Source: Laburnicola sp. R22_1 (lineage: Eukaryota > Ascomycota > Dothideomycetes > Pleosporales > Didymosphaeriaceae). From it: DNA of 64,000 nucleotides. The notes below the pieces were generated by a model. That model was not told where the DNA came from. It ran no database searches and saw only the letters and a list, made by a program, of their open reading frames with translations. Of the stretch, positions 47,528-58,652 are shown in pieces (within the stretch, counting starts at the first letter, position 1; each line of letters starts with the position of its first letter). Both the position numbers and the translations under genes were made by a program. Location of the stretch: positions 2,836,387 through 2,900,386 of the forward strand of contig JACONQ010000009.1 of NCBI GenBank assembly GCA_014281115.1. Direction: 5' to 3'.

Positions 47528-50500
47528 ATGGCGTGTTAATATTTTAACTATTTGGCAGAGTACTAGGTAGCTATATATAAGGAGTGCTAGTACGCAGTAT
47601 GGCTAGATTAGGTTAAGGGCTATTTATAGGAGCAGCACAAGATTAAACGTAAAGACGCTAGCAAGATAGGATTAGAAGTCCGCAGCTAGGCAGGCATTAT
47701 ATAGTACCCTAGTAAGTTCGTGCTGCCAAGCCAGATTATAGCGCCGTATCTCTAGTTGCCTATATATACAGACAGGTTATTATACTAATTAAATCCAAGA
47801 TAGTGTTAGCAAGTATTATAGAGTATTAAGAGTATAAAGAAATATTAGTATAAAGACTACTAAGGATAGTTAGTAAGAAAGAAGCGCGGGCGACTAAGTT
47901 AAATTAAGAAGAAGAAATTGCAAGCGTAAATAGAATAGGGATACACGCGTGTGTATTGCTAGCAATTATTTAGTAGCTACTATAGTTTGTAGTATTTCTA
48001 AGTGCACGCACCTAACAAAGGTCTAGTAGGTAGTCTAGAACCTATTTCTATTAATAGCGAGGCCGCATAGGCGTAAGTAGGAGAAGAGATAACTAGGGCG
48101 TGGGAGAATATTAAGAAGCGGACGCAGAATACTATCTAGGATAGTAAGAGAGATAAAGTAAACCTATGGCTAGAGCGGACGCAGTAGCTGTCGTATTTAG
48201 TAGGCATAGAGAGGCCTAATTTGTTAGCGTGCGTTAAAGAGCCTATTACTAACGCTAACCCTAGGAAAGATAAGACAGCAGAGCTAGTAGAAGCAGCAAT
48301 TTAGGCGACTATAGATGGGTTGGCGCGGTTTAGCCAGGCGTCTATAATTAACTAAATTGGCGTGTTTGTGCGGTTAGAGGCCATTTAAATAGAGAAGCAC
48401 TAGACGCGATTCTAGCCATTATAGCTATATATAGACAAGGATGCCATTATTAAGTATACGTAGCTATGGTAGTAGATATTAATATTTTATATATATATAT
48501 ATAGAAGGAGCATGCGTAGAAGAGCCAAAAGTACTAGTTTACGCGCTAATAGCAGAAGGCATAGAAGGCGTTGGTCCGATAGATAGAAAGGGGGGTAGAG
48601 GGGGGGAAGGTAGACAAAGAAGATGCGGAGGAAGAGATAGAAGATATACATAAGGAGATAATAGAGGAGGAGACAGAGGACGCAGATAAGGTAATAGAAA
48701 AGAAAGAAGATAGGGAGGAGCAAAGTTAGATAGAAGGTGCTAAGTCTAGTAAGCCTAAGAAGTTATTAAGACTCTAGAAAGCGTGTTTAGAGTTTTGCAT
48801 TACGTTGTTAAACTAGTCTATTACGCGTAAGGAGTATAATAGCCTATTAGTATGTGCGTTAGCGATGTTAGGCGTTAAGAAGGATGGGTAGAAGGGCCCT
48901 AAGTAGTATCCGCTAATATTATTAGTCGTTATTAAAGTGGCCCGTTTTATAATTGTGCAATAGGGGTTAGAGTTATTTAAGCCATTAGATAAGAATAAGG
49001 ACGAGTTTGACGATAACAGCGCGTATAAGAGCGATAGCAGCTGCCCGCGCCCACGCTAGCCTAAGGGGTGTCTGCAGTTTATATAGGAGATAATAGACAA
49101 GTTTATAGTGCGAGGCAGCTATAGACCTATATAGTAGATATTAGATTTGCGAATATATAGGTTAAAAATTCATTACAACACTATGTCGCGTGGCTATATT
49201 AAGTGAATGGGCGGGGACGAGTTGTTGTACAAGGGGTTACAGTTTAATATGGCCTAGTTCCGTAGTATAGTGCACGGGTTAGCGATTAAAAGCCGGCGGT
49301 TATTAGTAGAGGAGTTAATATTTAGCACTAGCAAGGTCGCTAATCCTATACCTAGCGTCCTATAAAAGAGCATGCGAGACAACCTAACTAATAAGCAGCC
49401 CAGATAGAATTTTTTAAAGGACCATCGCACCCGCATGCCTGTAGATAAAGAGAGGTAGTTATTTAAGTAGATAAGAAGAGATGCTAGCATCTAGGACAGG
49501 TTTATAAAGCCAAGAACGCGTTTAGAGGTAGACTAAGAGGCTGTTAAGCAGTATATAGGGCGCATTATTAAGTTCTAGAAGAAGTTGGCTATATTAATAC
49601 ATATCGCAGGCAAAGAGCTAGTAAAAGAACTAGAAATAATAAGCGTCTAGCATAGCAATACTATAAAAGGGGGGCACTATAATATATTTATTAAAAACGG
49701 CATAGTAGTATTTATAACGCATTACTATAAGAAATATAATATTAGTAGCGACATTAAAATTATTTATTAATATTTGCTGCGTAAGGTAGACAAGTTAGTA
49801 GTGTTATATATATAGTTAGTGTTACCGTTCTAGTAGCAGTTAGAGACGTTAGTATAGAAAAAGGAGAGCGTATTATTATACATATGGCCAGCGGACCCTA
49901 ATAAACACAAGTAGATAATAGAGAGGTTGTAGAAGACATTAAAGCGTAAGAGCCAAATTAGAATAGAATAGAAGTTAATAATTGCCGCGTACTGCGAGAT
50001 TGCCATTAGTATAAGCTGGCGATTTTTACGTAAATCTGCAGCATTTTAGACAGAAGAGGGAGACAAGAATAAGGAGTGGGATAAGGAGAATATAGGCGCG
50101 TCGATTGCTAATAAGTAGGCAGGACATACCGCGCACGTTATAGGATTAATATACGCGCGAGAGATTATAGAGTAAGCCAGGGCAGTAGTAGATAAGTAAT
50201 AGTAGTTCTAAATATTAAGCACGGATTGGCATCGATTTTTAGGGTTCTAAGCTAATATAGAGAAGATAATAAGTAAGAAGTAAAAGAGAGTGCCATTTAA
50301 GAGCGAAGCGGACAAGGCAAGGATTAATTAATAGGGGCAATTAAGGAAGATAGATATAATAGCGCAGTTAAAGCAGATAATAAGTAGGATAGTATAGTTC
50401 TATAGCGTGCAGAAAGAAGCTATTAACGCTATTATTATAGGCAAGAGCCCCATTATGGCTGTAATGCTAACAGGTAGTAAGAAGAGTTTATTATTTATAT

Positions 50501-52166
50501 TGCCGGCGTGGGCAGAGTAGGGCGGGACTACTATTATTATAATTCTATTAATTATATTATAGGAAGACATAATATAGTAGTGCAAGTTGTTAGAGATATT
50601 ATGTGCAGCGTGGGAGGGACGCTGTCTACCTAACGCAGCCATAATAATATTAGTAACACCTAAGTTAGTAGTAAAAAAGAAGTTTGCGACATTTTTAAAC
50701 TAGTTATAGGCAACGCGGCAGTTAGACTAAATTATAATTAATAAGTGTTATATTGTGTTAAACTAGCGGTACACATTTCGTAAGCAAATGCACTAGTTAG
50801 ACAAGTTAGTAGCCGCTAAAACGTAGATAGTGTTGTTAACAGCAACGTTGCCACTAAGTAAGAAGGGCGAGTTATTTTAACAGATACATTTCGAGTAGAA
50901 TTAGGTTAAGATATTCTAAGCAAGGACAACACAAACAAACGTAGCATATTAGGTAGTTAAGGTAGATAAGGCGTTAATAAAAGAGGATATAGAGGCTATT
51001 ATAGTAAAGATAGCGCGATAGAAGTTAAGATAGTACTAAACTAGTAAGGTGGTAATATATAGTAATTCCGTGCTAAAGGTTAAAAAGTTAGCAAAGAAGT
51101 TAGTATACAATGCGTATTATTACGACGTAGTAGATAAAGTAAGTATATTAACAGATTTTATAACTAGCAAATAGCGGGTAATTATAGTAACGAGCGCATT
51201 AGGAATAGGAGTAAATATACCTAATATCCAGTGCATTATTTATATAGATTGGCCGCGGACAATGTTAGATTACGCACAAGAAAGCGGCAGGGTAGAGCGA
51301 GATAGATTATAGAGCGAGGCTATTATTATAGAGTAGAAAGGGGATAAATAAGCGTGTGATAATAAGCCAACTAAGGCAGAATAGCAATTAGTTTAGTTAT
51401 TTATAGAAGGGGAAGAGTTAATAATAAAGTGCTAAAGGCGAGTGTTAGACGCGTATTTAGATAGGTAAGAGGGCCGAGAGAGATATAAAAAAGGGAAGGA
51501 GAGATATAATATATATAGAGAAGTAGACAAAGAGATAAAAGAAAATAGCAGTAAAGATAGCAGCAATAATAATAAAATAAATATAGTTAAGATAAGAGGC
51601 AAGGAGGTGTAGCAAGCGTTCTAGTAGTAAAAGTAGGAGCGATAAGGCCTATAGCAGATATTAATTTAGTAGCGGCAATAGGAGTCTGCGGACGTAGAGT
51701 GGTTGCGTAGGCAGTTAGTATAGTAGGCGAATTAATGCGAAATATGTGAGGCGGCGGGGGATAGGCAGAGCAAGTACAATATATAGTAGTGTTAGCGATA
51801 GAAAAGCCAAAGTATAAAAGAAGCAATTAAGATAATTAAGAAGCAGATTAAGTTTAAGAGTTATTTGGGGTGTTTTTAGTGCGGGGTGCCGTAGAAAATA
51901 TATAACTAGTAGGAGAGGAATAGTTATAAGCGGTATTAGAGAGCAAAAGACGGAAATTGTTAGCATAGAGAGGTGTTAGTAGGCGGATTAATAAGCGTGA
52001 TATTAGGATACACCAAAGTAGAAGAGTAGTAGATAGCACAGTTAGCGAGATTTAGAGTAGACAATTCGGGAGTAGGGTAGACGTTAGTTGCGTTTTTAGA
52101 AAAGAAGCAAGTGTTAGAAATAGTTAAAAGTAATAATTTGGCAGGAGAGTTTTATTAGATAACGCT
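47528..52166 (+). pseudogene. Telomere-linked helicase copy II, divergent OrsD end
   Basis: From the ATG at 47528 the first 190 codons form an OrsD-like zinc domain clearly different from copies I and III (AIYKEC..., a QHKIKRKDASK block, then LPSQIIAP). From about 48090 onward the sequence is nearly the same as copy III up to 52166, about nine codons short of the end, where module R copy 2 begins. RecQ landmarks survive in weakened form: a P-loop region at 50470, ATLPLS at 50850, ALGIGVNIPNI at 51200, and ESGRVERD at 51285. A TA-repeat at 48485-48504 is 2 bp longer than the aligned sequence and shifts the frame. Stops are numerous. Confidence 0.88.
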
Positions 52167-52775
52167 CACTCTATTATATAAAGAAAGGGACTGCCTTTCT
52201 TTGCTTTCGCACTATAGAATTTAGCGCGCGCACGGACTCTCGAGTGCCTTTCTTTGCTTTTTTAGAGTGTCTTTCTTTGCTCTTCCTAAACTTAAAAATG
52301 GCTGCAACTTAGAGGCAGTGTGCAGGTCACTTATAGCAATATTATATACAATCTATAGAAAGTTTGTAGATAGATTGCGCGTAAAAAGTAATAAGTTAGA
52401 AATAGAGTTAGTGTTCTTAGTCGCCGCCAAAGCGAGTATAACCCCTGCTAGCTAGTGTAGAACTACGCGCTAGGCAATATAAAAGTAAGCTGCGCGCAAC
52501 TTATATATAAGTGTAAGGGCCTAACTATATATAAGTTGCGTATAAGACACCTATAAGATATATAATTATTACTTAGACACTTATCTAAGATAGTTGTTAA
52601 TAGTTAATAAGTCGGCAGTATTAATAATATGCATAGTTGCGGTATAGATAGGCATTAGTAATTAAGAAACCTTCCTCCTTCCTCCTTCCTCTCCGCAGTG
52701 TAGCTCCTTAAAACAGCGAGATTGTAAGAAACGAGCAGCGGCGTTAGAAAGAAAGTAGTTACTTCCACGCCCTCT
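52167..52775. repeat. Subtelomeric module R, copy 2
   Basis: Second copy of the R module, directly abutting the truncated end of helicase copy II. It includes the open stretch 52267-52455 with LPKLKNGCNLEAVCRSLIA, which I do not recognise. It is followed without gap by module S. Confidence 0.8.
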
Positions 52776-53132
52776 GTGCATAGCGTCTAATTTAGGCTAC
52801 TAGAACCTACTTAAAAGGTGTACTACACAAGATAGCTACTTTTATACCTAGCCCTGCTAGTAGTAATACGCTAGGCAGAAGGGCGAATAAGACTACTTTA
52901 GAGATAATAACTACAAGCTAAGAGGCAGATCTCTTTATAAAGCTAGTAAATAGTTCGACCTCATACCTAGTGTAAAGAGAAGGCGGGGCAGCTAAAAGAA
53001 TAAGGTAGATTAGACTTTACCTACGCTAATAAAAAAGTCTTATTATAGAATAAGCAACACTACAAATTAAGTATATTTTAAGAAAAATATAGGTTTCGTA
53101 AATAGGCTTTAAGCTAAATATAGAGGTGTAGC
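52776..53132. repeat. Subtelomeric module S, copy 1
   Basis: About 357 bp repeated at 54263-54665. Relative to that copy a stretch of about 40 bp (with GAAACAATTGCAACGCGAGC) is missing near 53018. Decayed coding-like sequence is visible (RGRPLYKASK, SVKRRRGS). Unidentified. Confidence 0.7.
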
Positions 53133-53452
53133 TTCTAACCCAGGGCGCTAAATCTACTATTATAAGGGTGGATTACTTTATTAGGAATATAAACTACGCG
53201 TACGGCGTGTATTTCTAAGATTAGGAGGTATAGTAGATTATTATTTTATAGGTAGAGTAGATTTAGTTTCTATTAGCAGATTTACTCTAAACTTAGATAT
53301 GTTTTTTACACTAATAAGCTACACTATTTATAGGATTTATAAAAACCTAACTTATATAGTAGAGCGTAGGCAAAAGAGGTATTATAGATTAGAGTTATAT
53401 TAATAAGGGGATTGGTAGTGTACTACTAAAGTTAGAACTAAGCGGAACATAG
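53133..53452. repeat. Subtelomeric module Q, copy 2
   Basis: Begins AACCCAGGGCGCTAAATC and matches 47109-47432. Here it follows module S instead of a helicase gene and runs into module R copy 3. Confidence 0.75.
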
Positions 53453-54262
53453 AGCCCTCACTCTATTATACAAAGAAAGAAACTACCTTTCTTTACTTTC
53501 GCACTATAGAATTTAGCGTGCGCACGAACCCTTAAGTGCCTTTCTTTACTTTTTTAGAGTGCCTTTCTTTATTCTTCCCAAACTTAAAAACGGCTGCAAC
53601 TTAGAGGTAGCATATAGGTCACTTATAGCAATATTATATATAATCTATAGAAAGTTTATAGTGTAAGGGATCACTTAAGGCATCAAAGGTTAAAATTAAG
53701 AAGTTAATTTTACTAAGATATCGAGGTGGCGTATAAAGACTGTTAACAGCTACCTTATATACCCACACGTAGCCGAGGCGCTAATGCCTAATCGGGTAAG
53801 GTTCCGGGGCTCGGCGGAACCTTCCGCCGGGCGCGCCGCACCTTAGGAATCCCTAACATATAGATAAATTGCGCGTAAAAAGTAATAAGTTAGAAATAAA
53901 GTTAGTATTCTTAGTCGCTGCTAAAGCGAGTGCAACCCCTACTAGCTAGCACAGAACTATGTACTAGGCAATATAAAAGTAAGCTACGCGCAACTTACGT
54001 ATAAGTATAAGGGCCTAACTATATATAAGTTGCGTATAAGATACCTATAAGATACGTAATTATTACTTAGACGCTTGTCTAAGGTAGCTATTAATAGTTA
54101 ATAGGTTGGCAGTATTAATAATATGTATGGTTGCGGTATAAATAGGCATTAGTAATTAAGGAACCTTTCTCTCCTCTTCTCTCTTTCCGCAGCATAGCTC
54201 CTTAAAATAGCGAGATCGTAAAAAACGGGCAGTAGCATTAGAAAGAAGATAGTTACTTCTAC
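53453..54262. repeat. Subtelomeric module R, copy 3, with a 197-bp insertion
   Basis: Third R module; 53662-53858 is an insert absent from copies 1 and 2. Removing it and one TATAG restores the other copies' sequence. Confidence 0.8.
53662..53858 (+). repeat. 197-bp GC-rich insert with TGT...ACA ends (mini solo LTR)
   Basis: Starts TGTAAGGGATCACTTAAGG, ends CCTTAGGAATCCCTAACA. The ends are imperfect inverted repeats of about 20 bp, and a perfect 5-bp duplication TATAG flanks it (53657-53661, 53859-53863). A small hairpin, GGTTCCG...CGGAACC, lies near 53801-53823. GC-rich and undamaged, so it is young compared with its host. A very short LTR or a MITE are both possible; the 5-bp duplication favours the first. 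Confidence 0.8.
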
Positions 54263-55040
54263 GCCCTCTGCGCATAGTGTCTAATTTAGGCTACTAGAAC
54301 CCACTTAAAACGTGTACCATATAAGGTAGCTACTTTTATACCTAGCCCTACTAGTGGTAATACGCTAGGCAGAAGGGCAAATAAGACTACTTTAGAGATA
54401 ACAACTATAAGCTAAGAGGCAGACCTCTTTATAAAGCTAGTAAATAGTTTAACCTTTTACCTAGTGTAAAGAGAAGGCGGGGCAGCTAAAAGAATAAGGT
54501 AAATTAGAAACAATTGCAACGCGAGCTTAATAAGCTTAAGAATTAGATTCTACCTACACTAATAAGAAAGTCTTATTATAGAATAAGTAACACTATAAAT
54601 TAAGCGTATTCTAAGAAAAATATAGGTTCTACAAATAGGCTTTAAGCTAAATATAGAGGTGCAGCTCCTACTATTAAAACTAAGATGGCTATAAGACTAA
54701 TAGTCTATATAATACTATAAGAACTACTTTAAGCTTATATAGCTCTAAATATGCGTAAGCATTAAGCTAATATTCTATCTACGTTAGAGGCGCCATAACT
54801 AATTCTTAGGCCAGACCTTTTAGGATACTATAGAGTTTCACAGACCTTCTTAGAATGCTAGTTATAAAAAAAAGTACCTTACGCTGTTATAGACTTAACA
54901 ATACGATTTCTAGAAGCAATCTAGTCGAAAGTAGTACGGTTGTGCTTACTAGGTAATTAGGCACTAATTTTTTAAATATAATTATATTAATAGTAATATA
55001 ACTAACGCGCTATATAGAATAAAACAACTTAAGTAGTGTT
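54263..55040. repeat. Subtelomeric module S, copy 2, with longer right part
   Basis: 54263-54665 matches 52776-53132; the rest is present once. Coding-like + strand residues include LILRPDLLGYYRVSQTFLEC and YAVIDLTIRFLEAI, with stops. Unidentified. Confidence 0.6.
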
Positions 55041-56961
55041 ATTTAATATAGTAGTGCTGGGACCACTAAGCTGTCCTCTAACACTAGAGAATCTAAGTCC
55101 TTAATTACTTTGTCTACCTCCTTATTGCTATCCTTAACCTCCTTAATCTTATAGGCAGTAACTAGAGCCTTCGCTTTAATAGTTAGCCTCTCCTTCTCGC
55201 TAATAGGGGCACTAGCAATTCTATTAGGGCTAAGCTAGGCCTTAAGCACTTTGCCCGCCTTATACAGCTTAGGCTGTTTATAATAAACTAGCTTAAAAAA
55301 CACGTCTAACTCGCCTACGCGTAGTACGCGTTCTAGCTACTAATTTATAACTTTCTTATATAGTATTAGAAGTAGACTGCCCCAGCCTAGGCTCTGCATA
55401 ATCTTGTATTACCGCGTTGCCCGCTTAATGCGGTTTTAAAAAAAGTCGTAGTCCTTCTTTGCTAGGTTAGGGCGGACCAATCTAATTAGCCGCGTCTTGG
55501 CCTCTAATTAGACCTGCCCTTTACCGTACCTATTACGCGTCTAGTTATTACTTACGGCTAAGTTATCTTCCTAAATCTGCCGTGTCTACTCCTCGTATGC
55601 TTAGCCTAGTAGAGCTAGAGACTATGGCTCTCTAACGTGTATAGCTGCCAGCAATATTTTATACTAATCGCACATTGTCTAGGTAAAGCAAAACAAATTA
55701 TTAGTATTACTACTAGCAACACCTTACTAAGGCTGTAAGTGCTATAGCTAGCCAACCTCCCCTATTCTAGTCTGAAAAGGCGTCCCTTGCTCTCGCTAGT
55801 ACTGTAGGAATTACGCCGTATAGTATTAAGGGGACAGATTGCTAAGCGCACGCGTCTGCTGTAGCATACTAGCGGCTATATAGTAGGGCGTAGAGTAGAC
55901 GCTATAGAAGTTGCCGTGTTTAGACACCCTCTGCTTAATAATCTAGGCAATAGTCGTCTTATTCTTCTATAGAATAGCATTATACGCAACGCGCTCCTGC
56001 AAAGACGCCTTAGGGCCTAGCTCTTAGAGGCCTAGCGCGACACGCTTCTACGTATATAAGGCTTTAAGTTTCTTTGCGCGCTATTGCTTTGCGCGGCGGT
56101 TGTTGTTTATGGTGGCCTAGCCTATAATGGGGATGCTAGGGTTAGATAGCTTAGGTAATAGCACCCTGTCGCCGCCCACGCGCGTGCGCTTTAGAGAGGA
56201 GGTTCGCTCTATAGTAGTCGCGCGCTTTAGGGATTGCTACGCAGAAGGTGGCACGCCTATAGTATTCTTTCTAGTGGGTAGGAAGTGTCTATCTAGTAAT
56301 TCTAGCACTAAACTTATTAATATTAGCGTATTGCCTAATTTGTCTGCGCAAGAGCGAGCTGCGTGCACTAGACAATGCTAACCTTAGTTGGATAGAGCAG
56401 TATCGCTAAGCGTCTCGCGCAGCAGCCATATTGCTAATAGGGTGGAATAGGCGACAAAGACGGGCTTATAGTTAGGAGCATATTCGGGCTTAGGGATTAG
56501 CCAGCCTGCGCTATGCAGAGAGACGTCTTTGCTAGCCTAAAAAGATAGATATATATAAGTAAAGAAGAAGTGTTTGTAGGCCTTATTAGGTAGCTAATAC
56601 GTATACTGCCTAGTAAATATGGCGTCTTAGTAGAGGGGGAAGCTTCTAGGACTGCTATAGACATCGCGAGCCGCCTTATATAGAGTATCCAAATAGTGAT
56701 AATATATTTCTAGTAGTGGCAAGAAGCTAATAACTTGCTATAAAGAGATTTAGGGTTACTAGTCCGTGCTCCTAACACGAGGGTCCGTGGTCCGCGAAGT
56801 TAGGAGCCTACGCGAGCCGCTACCCTATTACAGTGTAGGCAATGGACGCGTTTACTAACGTATTTAACTACAACCCGTCGTGCGGCATTATTATTTATCG
56901 AGCTTGCGCATTTGCAGTGCCGCCGAAGCATATCGTCACGCACCTTAAAGAACGTTACCCT
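55041..56961 (-). pseudogene. Unidentified large decayed gene, head-to-head with helicase copy III
   Basis: On the minus strand, long coding-like stretches with transition-type stops run from near 56960 to 55041. A Cys/His-rich start (RRHCKC...HCLHCNR) reads into IPKPEYAPNYKPVFVAYST, VSKHGNFYSVYSTPYYIAAS, NLAKKDYDFF and finally a basic, Lys-rich helical tail (EKERLTIKAKALVTAYKIKE). I do not recognise the family. Composition is less AT-shifted than in the transposons. It may be the second gene of the subtelomeric element. Short + strand reading frames here (for example 56127-56381) are shadows. Confidence 0.45.
56768..56807. other. Perfect 9-bp stem hairpin
   Basis: GCTCCTAAC (56768-56776) and GTTAGGAGC (56799-56807) form a perfect stem with a 22-nt loop, within a GC-richer segment just upstream of helicase copy III. 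Confidence 0.6.
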
Positions 56962-57516
56962 ATCCCAGGGCGTTAACAACATCCAGCCCTCCATGTCGTT
57001 TTTGTTTCAGATTTGTTAGTGATGAAATATTTGTTCCCCTGCGTAGATATAGGTACATAGGCTCTATATCATTAACTTTGAGAGGTCGGTGTCGTTAGGT
57101 TCCTGTAGGCCAATAGAGCTAAAATTTAAGTATGTTATTTGGCGCAGTAGGTTATATTATGCAACTTATTTTCGCGTATAGGACGCGTGTGGTTAAGGAT
57201 ATTAGGGTTTAGTGTTCGTAGTTAGGGTTAAGCTAGCGAGGCCGCGAGGATGCAGCGAACGTCAACCGTCTAGGGTTAGAGGACGTTCCAAAATAATGAG
57301 TCGCAACCACGAAACCCAAATATGCGTTTAGTCGCACAATAGGATAGAGAAGGCTGGGGCGGTATATAGTATGCGTAGTAAATAAGGCCATAGAATTAAT
57401 ATATTTTATATATATAGCCGTTTCCCATCCGCGCGCACCCGTAACCCGTTATTATACCTATTGTTATTACCCGTTGTTAGCACCAGTCCGCCGCAAGCCA
57501 TTCTATCGCTGCCATT
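56962..57516 (+). promoter_or_regulatory. 5' leader of helicase copy III
   Basis: About 555 bp starting CCCTATCCCAGGGCG, conserved with 44009-44567 of copy I, hence part of the repeated helicase unit and the likely promoter and leader. A TA-rich stretch occurs near 57400-57415. No specific factor site can be named. Confidence 0.6.
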
Positions 57517-58621
57517 ATGGCAGAGAAACCCGTTGCAGACAATTGTTTTAAGCATTTAGCTAAGTATTCGTTGCCTATATGTTAAGAGTGCAGGCACGCA
57601 GTGTTGCCCAGTCAGGTAGCAAGTTATTTGCAGCGTGCCCACCCCATCAGACGCAAGCAGGCCAAATTAATAGCAGACGAAGTCCGCAGCTAGGCCGGGT
57701 TAATCGAGTATGCCAGCGAATTGGAGGTGCCCAGCCAGATTATTAAGCCCATACAGCAGTTACTAGTGTATACAGACGGGTTAATGTGTCGGATTGAGCC
57801 AAAGCATTGCCGTCAGATATTCCGAAGCGAGCGCGTGATAAAGAACCATTAGAGAGACGCCCATAATTAGTCGCCAACGGACAAAGGTGGCCGTATAAGT
57901 CAATTAGAGGCGAAGAAGATACGCGACCGCATCAGCAATAGTTCCTAAATTGTCTATTGCCAGCGATTTTTCGTCCAGGGCCAGGGTTCGCAGTATTTCG
58001 AGGTGCGGCAGCCCGGCGAAGGCGGCCCCAACACCGTACCTATAGACGGTGACGCAGCATAGGCGCAGGTGGGCGAGCAGATGGCCGAGGCGTGGGAGAA
58101 TATCAAGAGGCGGGCGCAGAACACCATCTAAGACGGCGAAAGAGACAAGGTAAACCCATAGTTAGAGCGGACGCAGTGGCTGCCATATTTAGTAGGCATA
58201 GAGAGGCCCAATTTATTAGCGTGCGTCAAAGAGCCCGTTGCCAACGCCGATCCTAGGAAAGACAAGGAGGCAGAGCTAGTAGAAGCAGCGATTTAGGCGG
58301 CTATAGATGGGTTAGCGCAGTTTAGCCAGGCGTCTGTTATCCACCGCATTAGCGTGTTTGTGCGATTAGAGGCGATCCGGACAGAGAAGCACCAGACGCG
58401 GTTCCAGCCGTTGCAGCCATATATAGACAAGGAGGCCATTATTAAGCACGCGCAGCTATGGCAGCAGATGTTAATGTTTTTTGCACGCACGCAGAAGAAG
58501 CATACGTGGAAGAGCCCCCAATATCAGTTCACGCGCTGGCAGCAGGAGGCATGGGAGGCGTTGGTCCAACAGGCAGAGAGGCAAGTAGAGGGGGAGGCGG
58601 CAGAAGAAGAAGAAGAAGAAG

Positions 58622-58652
<31 letters not shown>

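Noticed and set aside
53661..53858. 197-bp insert first read as a MITE with a TATA target duplication
   Set aside because: Shifting by one base gives TGT...ACA ends and a perfect 5-bp TATAG duplication, which suits an LTR-type insert better.
56760..56900. Possible tRNA-like gene in the GC-richer segment with a hairpin
   Set aside because: There is a hairpin but no B box or cloverleaf arrangement.
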